From: Pyropia yezoensis
Taxonomy: Eukaryota; Rhodophyta; Bangiophyceae; Bangiales; Bangiaceae
Assembly: GCA_009829735.1 (NCBI GenBank)
Contig: CM020618.1
Coordinates: 25,703,122 to 25,767,121 of the forward strand
DNA length: 64,000 nucleotides
Direction: 5' to 3'
Of this stretch, positions 45,536 through 57,543 are shown one piece after another (position 1 is the first letter of the stretch; each line of letters starts with the position of its first letter). The notes below the pieces were generated by a model. That model was not told the origin of the DNA and searched no databases. It was given only the letters and a program-made list of their open reading frames with translations. Made by a program: the position numbers and the translations under genes.

Positions 45536-46626
45536 CCCGCCCCCCACTGGCCGGCCTCCCCCCTCCCCGTCCTCTTCCTGGGCGCCTCTCTCTGCCCCAA
45601 CTCGGTAGGCAGCGGCGGTTGGTAGGTGGGTGGGGGTGGCCGGGTGGGTGGGTGGCGTGGCCGGGCGGTCAAAAATATATACCCGCTGCGCCCACGAAAT
45701 GAAACGCCCACAAGCGGGTAGGATGCGGGGGGGGCGAGGGAGTCGGTGGCCCACGCAACCCTCCCAAGTGAGGGGGGTGGGGGGGGGGGGGGGGGGGGGG
45801 GCAGAGCCTAGTTCGTACCGTGTCCTTATATGTACGGGTGCGGGGGGTGCAAGGGCATCACCACCGGACAACGGCGGGCGGCAGCAGCTGCAGCGACCAA
45901 GACAACGGCGGGAAGGCGGCGGGCAGAGAAGGGGGGGGGGGGGGGGGAGGGGCCGGGGGGGGGGGATGGGGGGCGACCAGCGACAAAGCGGCGTGTTGGG
46001 GTGGAGGGGGTGGCGGGGGGGGGGGGGGGGGGGGGGTGGTCGCTTCGGGCAGTGTGGCAGAGGCGGGTGCCCACGTCCACGTCCCGACCGGTTGGTCGGA
46101 GGCTAGCTCGCAATATCTACATACACGCCGCTGCAGGCCGCTGTGATGGCGGGAGGGGAGGCGAGTGGGGGGGTGTGGGGGGGGAGGGGAGGGGGACGGT
46201 CCCAATGCCGCTCGCGGCACAAGCCCCGCCTGCCTCGGGTGTGGGGTGTGCATCAATGGACCCAACAGCGCACGGGCAGGTGGGGGGGGGGGGGGGGGGG
46301 GGCGAAAGAGAGGTAGGGGCGGGAACGGGGCGCAATCGCGGGAGAGCGCGCGCGGTAGCGCGGCGCGCACCGCCGGCGTCGATGGCACGCGCTGTTGTGG
46401 TTTGGCGCGTCCTCGCACAGACCGTAGTCTGGCGCCTTTTTTTTTTTTTTTTTCAATTGGCGAAACAACGGTGAGAAAAGGAGAGGTATTTAAATGATAA
46501 ATTTGAGGAGGTAGAGCGGCCATACACAAGTACAATTGCTCGACACCTCAGTCGGCGTGAGGACCCCGTGGTCAACCGCACCTCACAGCCCTCGTGCTCT
46601 TTTTTTTAATCTGCTCTTCCCCGTAT

Positions 46627-48500
46627 CTACTCTGCTGCTGCGGCGGCCTGGAACACACAGCTATCTATCAGAGCCGACGCCTCTGCCAGAGACAGCCTTG
46701 GCAGCGGACAAGGGGGTTGGGTGGGTGGAAGCTCCCACACTACGGCCGCGTGCGGCCCCTCTCTTTCGCGGGCCCTCTGGGCGACCGGCGGCGGAACCTT
46801 TCCAGCGTTTTCAGCTGCGGCCGCCACGGCTGAGCGTGGGGGCGCGCGCTTCCAAAAGGGACCACCTACGCGACCTGCGCGAGCCCCCAGAGCGCATCCT
46901 CCGTGCCGTCAGGGACCCCCCCGCTTTCCTCCTTGGCCCTGCACCTGCATGGCCGCCGCCCCGCGCGCCCGCGTCCCGCAATGGCGGTCCCTCCTCTGGG
47001 CGACGCCCATTGACGAGAGGAGTACCCGCGCACTGTCCACGGCCTGACCTGGGGGGCTCTGCTGCAAAAGCACGTCCCCACACGTCTGCGGCGGGGATGG
47101 CCTCGCACCGTGCGGCTTCCACCTCAGTCGCCAGGGAGGTGCCCTTTTCGTTTTTGACGAGCTTCCCCTCCTGATGCGCACTCAGCACCGTGTCATAGGG
47201 CCGCCCGTTTTCGTCGATGGCACACCTCCCGACGGACCCGACGGAGGGCACCATCGAGCCACGTCCGCGAGACCGCGGATGGTGGAGCTGGTGGCCGCTG
47301 CTACCACCTCACGGGGGGCTGCCGCCAGGACGTCTTGGCGGCCGTCCGGACTGTGAAAACAAAACGTGCGCCCAACCATTGAGCCAGGTCGGCGATGCTC
47401 ATGCTTGAATACCTCCCTCCGTGTGGCATATGTAAAGGGACATAACTCACATGGACGGCGCCACGAGAGGCACCTTTAGCCAGCGACGGATGCAGTATCA
47501 CCGGCGTTGCACCAGGTGGCCCGCTGGGCGGCTCGCCGCCGTTGCCTTCTCCGCTACTGCCACCGTCATAGAGGGACGCGGTGCTGCCGTTGGCAGCGGC
47601 GACCACGGCAGCCTCCTCAGACGCCAAGGCGGCTGCTTCACTTGCGAGGCCCTCCTCCTCCAAAACCTGCTGCCAAACCCCGTCGGCGCGCATGGCGTCC
47701 ACGTCCTTGGGCGATGGCACCCACTAAAATCCAGTACCCCCTTCGTAGAGGGCTCCAAACCCCGCTGCCACCACCACCAGGTGACCTGGTCCAACCACGC
47801 ATAGTCACTCATTGGCGAGGGGGCACCACCCCAGAGCAAACGCCGCAACACGGAAACCAGCAACGAAGTCACGCCGCGGGCGCAGTGCTGCTCCATCCTA
47901 TCCAACAGGCCCTCGCCAACGTCGTCATTGACACGTTGGGGGTGGTCGGCCCACGCACCGGCGACGTAGCGCCATATACCACGCGGGGCCGCACCCCTGG
48001 CAGTCGTTTTGCGGGAGCTGGTTCCCACAACAGCGGGCGCGTTGGGGTAGGGGGCCTCACCGCGCGCAGCATCCCCCACCAAAGGTAGCAGCCCGGCACC
48101 TCCTGCGGCACTTCCCCCCGCAGCGATGAAGCCGCCGCCGACTGCCATCCCCCCCGTCGTCCGTACTGAAAGAGCGCTTCCGCCCAACCACTTGCACACC
48201 GGCCACCCCGCGCACGCAGCCACTGGTGCGGCTGGCATCGTCTTCGGAGGCCCTCCTTGAAGGCCCGCGCCCGGCTGCCGTACCGGCGGCGCTGGCCGCG
48301 CTGGCCGCGCCAGCGTCACCAGCCTGCATTGCCCGACACGCCACCTCTTGCCTCGCCCACACCGCCCACCGTAACGTGGGTGTGTGGAGCGACGGCGGCA
48401 GCAGCAGCGGCGGAGTCGCCGCCGCCGCCCCCCGCCGCGCTGCCACAGGCGGGGCCGCCTGCGTCTTCGGTCGGCCCCTCTGGCCGATGACTTAGTGCTT
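46627..48500 (-). pseudogene. Broken unknown coding sequence
   Basis: Minus-strand frames of 60-140 codons replace one another along this stretch. They have protein-like rather than repeat-like composition, for example DENGRPYDTVLSAHQEGKL (near 47160-47215), SIADLAQWLGARFVF (near 47350-47405) and MRADGVWQQVLEEEG (near 47650-47695). A longer minus frame near 47750-48150 is rich in Trp (DQVTWWWWQRG). I cannot assign a family. The switching frames suggest a decayed gene or an undetected set of introns. Its upstream side is next to the insertion point of element B. Confidence 0.4.
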
Positions 48501-48762
48501 TCCCTCCGTACAAGAAGGGACATGTAACATGCGTACGACTCTGAAACTCGTAGGACGCTCGGTGGGGGGTTGGTCAAAAATTTAGGCCCGGGTACCATGC
48601 ACTCACCTGGAGGGCGACAGACGTTGCGCCAACGGCAGCCGACGAGGCGCCGTGGCTTCCTCGTGCCAGCCGTGGAGGTCGCAAGACACCTGACGCAGCG
48701 TCCCCCACACGCAGACTCGGCGATGTGCGGCGAAATAGGTAAGAATACAACCTCCACGCGAG

Positions 48763-48767
48763 GCCCG
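48763..48767. other. Target-site duplication GCCCG, left copy (element B)
   Basis: GCCCG precedes the 5' LTR and recurs directly after the 3' LTR at 58507-58511. Five bases is the usual Gypsy target duplication and fixes both ends of element B. Confidence 0.93.
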
Positions 48768-49173
48768 TGTAGCATATCCGCCCTCTGCACCGAATTCCAG
48801 TATTGTCTGTAAAGTAGCCCCCCTGACTGGTGGTCCCAACCTTGTCGGTATGGGGCCACTTGTGGCTCGCCCTTTGCGGGACTACTTTCGTTTTGTATTG
48901 TTTATCTGTCCTTGCCTTGGAGGGATCTTTTATGTTAATTGCCATGCTCGTAGCGATCGGCCGTCCGGCCTCCGCTCGGTCGCTCGACCAGCATGTTATT
49001 TCGCCCTTACCTGCAACGTGGGGGCTCGTCGTCGCCGTTCGGCCGGCTGGCCCCCCATCGAACGTCTGAGAGCTAAAGGATTGTCTTCTTTGCCTTTACG
49101 GTAATAGCTGTCTCTTTGCCTTCCGGGCGTCGGTCGGTCCCATATCCTTTTATTGGTCAACACTTATTCCACA
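48768..49173 (+). repeat. 5' LTR of element B
   Basis: Begins TGTAGCATATCC and ends CTTATTCCACA. About 96% like 58101-58506. It is not alike by eye to the LTRs of elements A or C apart from the outermost bases. Confidence 0.96.
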
Positions 49174-49174
49174 T

Positions 49175-49192
49175 TGGTGGAGCAGCAGGGGA
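49175..49192 (+). other. Primer-binding site of element B
   Basis: TGGTGGAGCAGCAGGGGA starts one base inside the 5' LTR. It begins with the TGG expected to pair with a tRNA CCA end and is identical over 18 bases to the site of element C. Confidence 0.9.
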
Positions 49193-49391
49193 TTACTGCT
49201 CGTGTGCGGTGCTGCCGTACACTCGTACGTGTTCCTTGGTGCCTTGTGCCAGCGTGTTGACGATCTCTCGATCGGGTGTTGCTGGGGACTACACCGATTG
49301 GTGAAGACTGGACGACGCCGGGCGTCGTGCCACGAGGACATTTTGGTCGGTGACGCGGGGCGCGCCGACACACGTTACGCCGGGCTGCGAT

Positions 49392-51140
49392 ATGGCTTCG
49401 GGAGCTCCTGATGGCGCTCGGCGCTCGAAGGGTAAGGGGATCGCCCTGCCTTCGGGTTACACGCCACCAGGCGGAGGGAGCGGAACATGCCGCCCTCGGG
49501 CCCCTGAAGTTACCCCCCCCAACCCTGACTCGGAGGATGTCACTACCTCCAAGTTGGAGAGCTTGAAGGCGGTGGTGGAGGCACTTCGCGACCGTCTTGA
49601 GGCCCAAGAAGTTACCAACAAGGCCTTGGAGGAGTCTAACACCAGACTGGAAACTACTCTTGAGGAGCTGAGAAAGCCACCCTCAAATGAGACGTCTCGT
49701 CAACGGACGACGTCGGACCGACAGCTGATGGGCAAGATGGACTTGAAGCCGAAGACCCAAGCGGCCTCTCAGGCAAGTCTGCCCATTAGCAATCTTCAGT
49801 CGAAGAATCGTCGGATCCGCGCGCTTGAGCGCCAGGTCGAGGACCTTAAAGCAAAGGCCACGACTAAGCGTCATGACGCACGGGAGGGAGACGCATCATC
49901 CGCTGATGATGGGCTGTCATCCGACAAGTCATCATCCTCGTCTTCCTCGTCTTCGGACGAAACTGATGACGGTGGCCGGGACCCCACCCCACCGTCAAGC
50001 CCGAGCTCGTCAAGCACGGAATCCACTACGGATAGCTCGGACGCTCACCGTCGACGTGTGCGCAGGCACCGGCGCCGACCCGCGCCCCACTCCGGACCCA
50101 CGGAGTTGGGCGATCGTAAGATGGTCATTAGACCCGGCCACAGCCGCTTTAAGTCACTCTTGGAATACCGGACCTACTTCCTTCTCCGACGGAGCACAAA
50201 GTATACACCATCTATGGTGAGAGATGCAAGCAAGATGAACAAGCGCCTCGACGGCGCGTTCCAAGGACAAGAGACCTTCAACGGTGAAGACCCCCTGGGT
50301 GTCTTCACCTTCCTCACGACGTTCCGCAGAGCCTGTGATGCCGCAGGGTTGACCCACGGTCGGGCGTTCCCACTCATTGCCTTCCGGCTGGCGGGAGCCG
50401 CTAAGCGGTCATTCGCTAGCGCGGTCAACACGATTGTTCGTGGCAAGCACTACGAACTTACCACATATGGGGAAGGAGTCAACTGGCTTCTCAAGAAATA
50501 CGCAACTCATGCCGCTTTGGCAACGGCGTACCGTGACATCATTACGATGACCCAACTGGACACGGAGGTCCCACGCGCGTTCGGCACCAGCGTGGAAGCA
50601 TCATGCGACCGCCTCTGTGGCCTCTTCTCCGCTCAAGATGTGAAAGATGTTTTCATCAACGGTCTCTCCGACCTGATCAAGCCGAATGTCCGTGTTCTGG
50701 ACAGCCAGTTCCCAGATCGCCCCATGGCAGACACGGTTGCGGTTGCCCAAGGGTTCTGAGAGGGCGCGAGCCGACTGCGTCAGTCAATCAAGGCCAGTCG
50801 CCCGCCCCTCATCAAGGTTAGTCCAATCAACTCGAGCCCTGCAGCACCCTTCCCAACTCGGACGGTCGACCGACCTTATGCGCCTATTAAGACCGCTCGA
50901 ACGGACACCCCGAGGCCGCGGGCTACCGACATTTGTTACAACTGTAACGAGACTGGGCACTTTGCCTCTCAGTGCCCAAAGCCCCGTCGTGAACGACGCC
51001 AAGCAAGAGTGATGGCACTCATTGACGACTCGGTCCGCAACCAAATCAACGCTATCGTCGAGAACAAAGTCCTCCCAGGCTTGGACGAGGACGAGAGCGA
51101 TGACGTTAGTGACGGCAAGGCTGACTCAAAAAACGAGTAA
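49392..51140 (+). pseudogene. gag: gag region of element B (broken)
   Basis: Starts at ATG 49392 (MASGAPDGARR). N-terminal coiled-coil-like part (about 49550-49680), a Ser/Asp-rich linker, a capsid-type part (GVFTFLTTFRRACDAAGL, about 50299-50352) and a CX2CX4HX4C knuckle (CYNCNETGHFASQC, about 50938-50980). Ends Asn-Glu-stop like the other two elements. Confidence 0.88.
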
Positions 51141-54100
51141 GTCGAGGACCGGCGGGCAGTGTCCCCGACGCACCCTTGCTCAAACGACCCGCAAGACGTG
51201 AGATCACCAAGATCCTAAGCAAAGCCCATCGGCACTATGAGATCGCAGCCTGTATCGGCACTGAGCTAGCGAATACGCGAAGCTTAAGGCCCATACTTGA
51301 CACCGGGGCAGGTGTCAACCTCATCCGACCGGATGTCTTGCCGCCACATTGGCGTGACCACGCGACAACTCTGCACAATGCCCCGCACATGGTTGATGCC
51401 AATGGGCAAACGATCAACGCGCCACAAGGCATCCACCTGTTCATCGACACCGGGGGGGTTCAAGCCTTTGAACGTTTCTACGTTACCCCGAACCTGTCGG
51501 TCAAATGCATCCTCGGCACCGAGTTTGTGGACAAGCACGTGGAGGCAATCTGGCCCCGACTCAAACGTATCGTTTGGCAATCCTCGAACGATCGTTCGAC
51601 AGCTCACTCCCCTATCTTGGGCATCCAGTACAACAATGTTATGGAACCACAATGGTCCGAAGGATCATCCAAGGTCCGCGCGTGTAAGCAAACACGAATC
51701 AACGGCAAGACCGAACAATGGATCATGGTCAGATGTGAAGTCCCCGGCCTTGTTACGCTGCAGCCAAACGCACGTCTTTGTAGACACAAGTCAATGGCAA
51801 TTGCCCAAGGAGTTGCAACAGTCAACCCGAACGAACCATTCCTGGTGAAGGTGTGCAACTTTGGGCCAGACATGACCATCATCCGCAAGGGCAGCATCGT
51901 GGCGTTCGCCGAACAACACCTCGGTGAAGTACTCACGGCTCCAACGGAGAAAGACGACCCGGCGGCGCCGAAGGACGAGCAAACAAAACCGTCACTCGAC
52001 GACATCGACCTTCAAGATGCGCCAGAGTATTTGCATGCGCTAATCAAGACGATGCTAGCCAAACACGGCAAGATGTGGGACGGGACTCTCGGAGTCATAC
52101 ACGCTACTGAGCATGCCATCGTCACCCCACCAGGGGTCGCCCCCATACGAGCTCAACCATACCGAACCGGTGCGTTCAAACGTGCGATCATCGTCGACCA
52201 GATCAACAAGATGTTGAAGCTCAAGGTTATCAAACCAAGCCACAGTGACTGGGCCAGTCCCGTCGTCATTGTCTTGAAGAAGAACGGGAAGGCCCGGTTC
52301 TGCGTCGATTATCGACGATTGAACAGCGTCACCAAGAAGGATGCGTACCCACTTCCTCGTATGGAGGACTGCCTTAACTCCCTCGGAGACGCCAAGGTCT
52401 TCACGTCTCTCGACTGCACTGCCGGGTATTGGCAAGTACCCATGCGAAAGGAGGACCAAGAAAAGACGGCCTTCACGACGCACTACGGCATCTTCGACTG
52501 GAAAACAATGCCATTCGGCTTGACCAACGCGCCGGCAACTTTCTAACGAGCCCTGGACATTATCCTGTCCGGACTCAAGTGGCAAGTTTGCCTAGTCTAC
52601 TTAGACGACGTTATAATATTTTCGGCAACCGCCAAACAACACATCCATGATGTAGACACCGTCCTCACCCGACTGAGGGAAGCGGGCGTTACCCTCAATC
52701 TTGAGAAGTGCAAGTGGTTCTCCAACGAGGTGGAGTACCTCGGCCACAGCATAACACCTGGCAAACTCCACGTTCTAATCAAGAACACGGAAGCGCTGCG
52801 TCACGCGACATTCCCCAAGACGAAGACCCAACTCAAGAGTTTCCTCGGCATGTGCAACGTCTACCGACGATTTGTAGTCGACTTCACTAAGCGAGCACGA
52901 CCGCTCAACGCGTTGATAAAGAAGGAAGTCCCACCGGACTTGGCGCCACCCTCAGATGAGGAGCAGGCCGCCTTCGAAGACCTCCGTGACGCCCTGGTGC
53001 ACCCTCTCATCTTGGCGTTACCAAAGGCCGGACGTCAACTGACACTGGATGTCGATGCAAGTGCGTACCAACTTGGGTGCACGCTGCTCCAATTGGACGA
53101 TGACGGCAACCTACAACCTGTTGGTTATTGGAGCCGAGCACTTTACACAGCAGAGCTCAACTACTCCACGACGGAGAGAAAATGCCTAGGCATCGTGTGG
53201 GCTGTCCTCAAATTGAGACACTTTCTCGAAGGTCAACTCTTTATGGTCCGCTCGGACCACCAGAGCCTTAGCTGGATATACAGCACTGCCGATTCAAGCG
53301 GATGACTAATGCGATGGCGTATGCGCCTGGCGGAGTTTGACTTCGAACTCAAGTACAAGCCTGGTGCCAGCCACCACTTGCCCGATTTTCTGTCCAGAGC
53401 GGACAACAACGCGGCTACTGAACCCATCAACAATGACATTCCATGCCTGGCGGTTGCCCAGACGGCACACGGCGTTCAAACCCATCGGTACACGGGTAAG
53501 TCCGACCCGACACCCGTCGACTGCTACGATGTCATAGACATGCAGCAATCTGATGATTTCTGCAAGTCAATCATGGACAGCATCACCAAGGGAGGTCATT
53601 CATCATTGACGACGACAGCGCGCTGCGTCGCAAGACACCCTATGGAAACCAACTGGTCATACCCAAGTCGCAACAAGAAAACATCTTGAAGCTCCAACAC
53701 ATGGCGACCACCGCCGCCCACCCGGCAATAAGCAAGATGTACTTCACCATGAGAAGAAAGTTCTACTGGCCGTCCATGTTATCTGATATCCAGAGCACTA
53801 TCACCAACTGCACCACTTGTGTACAAAACCGGTTGGCACTGCGAAAACATACGACACCACTCACCCTGTTTCCAGGTTCGGAACCATTGACCGAGTTGTC
53901 AATTGACATCCTTGGCCCGTTGCCTGCGAGTAAGAGCCGAAACCGCTTCATCTTGGTCATTACCGACCGGTTCGCCAAGCTCACCAAGTGCATAGCACTG
54001 AGGACCATCACTGCCACCTCGGTTTCATCCGCCGTTATTGAGCACTGGATCGCGTGCTATGGACCCCCGGACAAGATCTTATCCGATCAAGGCCCACAGT

Positions 54101-55602
54101 TCATGTCGAACTTCTTCATCGCTGTGATGAAGGTACTCGGTGTTGAGACAGTGCGCACTACCGCGTACCACCCGCAGACCAATGGTCAAGTGGAAAGGTA
54201 CAATCGTACGATTGCTACCCAGCTTCGACACTACGTCACGGAGGACCCCAAGCGCTGAGACGAGCTTCTGCCCGTTCTCACCATGGCTTACAACAGCCAA
54301 CCACATCGGTCCACAGGACTGGCACCATTCGAACTGGTCATCTCACGTCGCGTGCCGAACTTGTCAGTCCGCAACTTGCCACCTGGCACACCCCTCACCC
54401 CGCGCGGCACGCTGAGTGATGGCTCCCCACTCGCAAGGAAGCGAAAGTTCATGGCCCGACTGAGACTGCAGATACCTGCCGTTGTCAAAGCGCTTAAAAA
54501 GACGCAACAACGTTCCAAGCGTAACTTCGATGCACACATTGGGGATCGCAACCGTAAGATCAAGATCGGCGACTATGTCTACACGACAAACCACCAACGA
54601 GTTAATAAGCTGCAGAGCAAGGCCATCGGGCCGATCATCGTCGTCGACGCCGACGAGTCAACGTTCGTCATCGACGTCGATGGAACCGAGAAGCGCATCA
54701 ACAGCGACCACGCCACGGCGGCACCACGCCCGGACGACGCGGAAGATTCCGCACCGCACCCACTGCTCGATGGGTTTGACACACCACGACCCGAGCCGAC
54801 TGTCCACGACCAGTACTTCATCGACAAGCTCGTGTCTCATCGTAAGACAGGTGATTCCTACGAGTTCAAGATGCCATGGTATGACTATACCCCCAAGGAT
54901 GACACGTGGGAACCGGTTGAAAACCTGCCACGTAGCTCAGTCATTCGACATTTGAGGTCCAAGAAGGTAGAAATACCTGGATACACGTGGCGAAAACCAC
55001 GCAAGCCGACCACCAAGGTTGCCTTGGCTACTGGACTTGCCGCGCTCACTAGCGCCACTACTTGGCAGCCCAACATCCTCGCGGTCTACGTCGACCCATG
55101 GGGGGTGGTACAGGCTAATGTCCAATGGGACAACGCAGACCGCTCTGTTCATGAGAACATCCCTGTGTACTACATGAAGTCAACACTGCCTTCGGCATGT
55201 CGGAACTTCACCTTCCCCACATGGGGACCACTCGGAGAACTCCCGGAACTCACAAGGCACTATGGCCGGTTGAGTTACCAACCCGAGAAGCACGTCACTC
55301 CCCACGAGCAACCCCACTCACAAGCCATCTGCCTGAGGATACCCCCCATCCACACTCTCGACCAAGTGGTCACAGAATTACAATCCAGTCCAAAGGACAC
55401 ACTCCTGGTCACCCCACGCTGGGAAAACGCCGCATGGTTCTCAAGAGCCAAACGGCTTTGTCAAGAATCTAAGATACTTCGGCCAGTCCCAGCGTCGGAC
55501 ACAACGACAACGGACTGGGCGAGAACTGCGTTCATGTTCAAACAAAAACATACAAGCCAGCTCTACAAGCCAAATGGCCACCGCAAGTACAAACAAGACT
55601 AA
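51141..55602 (+). pseudogene. pol: pol region of element B (broken, all domains present)
   Basis: Protease (DTGAGVNLIRPD), reverse transcriptase (FCVDYRRLN and YLDDVIIF), RNase H (LDVDASAYQLG), integrase (TNCTTCVQNR, SIDILGPLP, LSDQGPQF, NGQVERYNR) and a chromodomain (TPKDDTWEPVENLP, about 54890-54930) follow in the usual order. About 200 further codons follow the chromodomain to the stop at 55602, including DTLLVTPRWENAAWF; element A has only about twenty residues there. Several breaks interrupt the region, so it is not expected to yield a full polyprotein. Confidence 0.9.
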
Positions 55603-55644
55603 CACAAGCCGTACGGCAACACTGTCACCACCCCACCCCCTCCC

Positions 55645-57543
55645 TTAAGCACCTCCAACATGACGACGCCGCGAACCCTCGTCAAAAGACGAACTGCGCG
55701 AGCGCATGCTCCGGACCGGCGCACGAGGCACACCCCCCTCCTCGTCATCCGACACTGGACGACGACGAGCGCCAAGAATGGCACCAACATCCACACGACG
55801 AGGGCTCGCCTCCCTTGCCTCCACCGAGGGCGCACGCCGCAGCTTGCTGAGCAAGCTATCGCGAATGCGAGACGGATCCGCCAACCGGGAGGTCGTCAGC
55901 ACCAAAGCCTCAACGGCCTCCGACTCAGTCATCCCACTCACCCGACGAAGAGCGTCATTAAGTTCAACGGTCTGACGAGACCAAGCATTGGCCAACGCCC
56001 CAACCGTTGCACCGCGAGGGACCACGTGGTCGGCCAAGTCACTCACCCGGTCAGTACCCAGGAGGGCAACAGCACCAACACGGGCCCACTCCGACGGCCA
56101 TATCGGCTCAGTGCCGCCCGTCCCACGGGACACAGGCGCGACAAAACCGGGGTTGGCACGGTCACTTGACCCTACAGCAGCCAGCGGCGACGGCGAACGA
56201 GACGCGCCCCGCACACGACGGCTGGTCTCTCGACTACGACCGGGACCACGCCCCGGTCCAGACAACTCGTCACCTCCCACCCATGAGGCATCGTACTTCC
56301 AGTCGAACGCACCGCAAGGCTGGCGGAGAACGAAGCCATACTTGGCTGCCGCGTCCAACTTGACGTAGACCTGGCGTGCCGACTTGGTGCGATGATCCCG
56401 TCGACGGACGTCGGCAACGATAGTCGTCCATGGGAACACGGAGTGAGCTTCGCGCATGCGATGGTACGTCGACAGACGCTCTGCACCTCCGGGCCCGTCG
56501 GCCAAGCGGCCCACTTCCAACCCGTCAAACCACTCGGTTACGTGGTCCGGCAACCAACAGAATAGTCCGTCATGGACAAGCCAATGGACCCAGGCTGCCA
56601 GCAAGAAGCAGTAGTTCTCGTCATATACGACGCCCCAAGCCGCGTTGTCCGCATCCTTAAACCCACTGGCTACGTACGAGAGAGCCGGCGGCGTCTCCGT
56701 GTACGGGCCGTACTCGGCCCACCACGACGGGCGCAACGGAAGCCAACGCTTCAAGTCGAAGAAAGGGCGCGCACGAACCAAGCTTGATGCCCAAGCCGGA
56801 GCCAGTAGGCCACGGCGCTCAATGAACGCCAGGTCACACGACCTACGAAGAAGATTTGAGGTCGTCGGATCCCGGAGCGGGTTGGGAAGTGAACAGGTCG
56901 AAGGACCAAAATCAACATCCGCTGGACGAACTCCATGAGCCACCTTGTCAGCCAGCATCGACAGATACTCTTCCAACCCGTGGTCCTCCGCGATGGGCAC
57001 ATCAAGCCGGTCGGCCAACTCGCGGGCCAAGAACACGGCCGAAGGCCACAGCCGGCGGAGACGGCCGAAGTTGTTGGCCGCGACCACAAAGGTCTCGATC
57101 TGCCCAACACGAAAGGCAAGCGCCCAAGCATACAAGCACCGATAATAAGGGTGAAGACCACCACCCGCCCCGTATCGCAACAACTCGTTGCAAAACGACA
57201 AGACCTCGTACGACTGCCGCTCCGGCCCTTGACGGCCAAAGTCGGCATGACCATGCACGTCTGATACAGGCTCCTTTTCGTAGAACCGTCCGTCAATTGA
57301 CGCATCCCGGAAGTTGGGCAACGGCGCCCACCGCGCGTCGCGGATGCGCTGCAAGGCCAACACCCGATTGGTGCGCGCGGCTTCCATCAACGGCGGGTCC
57401 GCCACAAACCCGACCCCATCGACCATGTGGGTCGCCCGTGGGCTACGGTACCACCCCACCACCGGCCGAGCGGCACCCGCACACCCATCCTCTGGAGCCC
57501 CAGCCTCACCACTGGCCACCGCCGGAGCAATCTCGTGCGCCAT
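55645..57543 (-). CDS. Antisense-strand ORF of element B (about 632 aa), unknown function
   Basis: An uninterrupted frame opposite gag-pol, tail-to-tail with pol (about 42 bp between stops) and read from the 3' LTR side inwards. Start chosen at ATG 57543 (MAHEIAPAVAS). The first about 420 residues are rich in Trp, Tyr, Phe and Leu and look globular (e.g. YYRCLYAWALAFRVGQIETF, NYCFLLAAWVHWLVHDGLF). Then comes an Arg/Ser-rich stretch (about 56190-56270), a helical part, and a basic Ser-rich tail (RSMRSRSSSFDEGSRRRH). No domain recognised. By eye it is not clearly alignable with the antisense frame of element A, but length, position, orientation and layout agree. Whether it is expressed cannot be told from the sequence. 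Confidence 0.72.
   Translation of the reverse strand: MAHEIAPAVASGEAGAPEDGCAGAARPVVGWYRSPRATHMVDGVGFVADPPLMEAARTNRVLALQRIRDARWAPLPNFRDASIDGRFYEKEPVSDVHGHADFGRQGPERQSYEVLSFCNELLRYGAGGGLHPYYRCLYAWALAFRVGQIETFVVAANNFGRLRRLWPSAVFLARELADRLDVPIAEDHGLEEYLSMLADKVAHGVRPADVDFGPSTCSLPNPLRDPTTSNLLRRSCDLAFIERRGLLAPAWASSLVRARPFFDLKRWLPLRPSWWAEYGPYTETPPALSYVASGFKDADNAAWGVVYDENYCFLLAAWVHWLVHDGLFCWLPDHVTEWFDGLEVGRLADGPGGAERLSTYHRMREAHSVFPWTTIVADVRRRDHRTKSARQVYVKLDAAAKYGFVLRQPCGAFDWKYDASWVGGDELSGPGRGPGRSRETSRRVRGASRSPSPLAAVGSSDRANPGFVAPVSRGTGGTEPIWPSEWARVGAVALLGTDRVSDLADHVVPRGATVGALANAWSRQTVELNDALRRVSGMTESEAVEALVLTTSRLADPSRIRDSLLSKLRRAPSVEAREASPRRVDVGAILGARRRPVSDDEEGGVPRAPVRSMRSRSSSFDEGSRRRHVGGA

Larger units (their letters stand above)
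44693..46626. other. Homopolymer-rich spacer
   Basis: No gene supported. It contains two A-rich tracts (about 44871-44965), TAGG repeats on both sides of the first MITE, a G run of roughly 25 or more (about 45309-45338), further G runs (about 45778-45802, 46015-46036, 46280-46302) and a T run (about 46437-46454). Two short inverted-repeat elements are listed separately. Confidence 0.8.

Noticed and set aside
49174-49192. A tRNA gene fragment at the shared TGGTGGAGCAGCAGGGGA sites
   Set aside because: It occurs only just inside LTR edges and pairs with a tRNA end, so it is a primer-binding site. No tRNA cloverleaf surrounds it.
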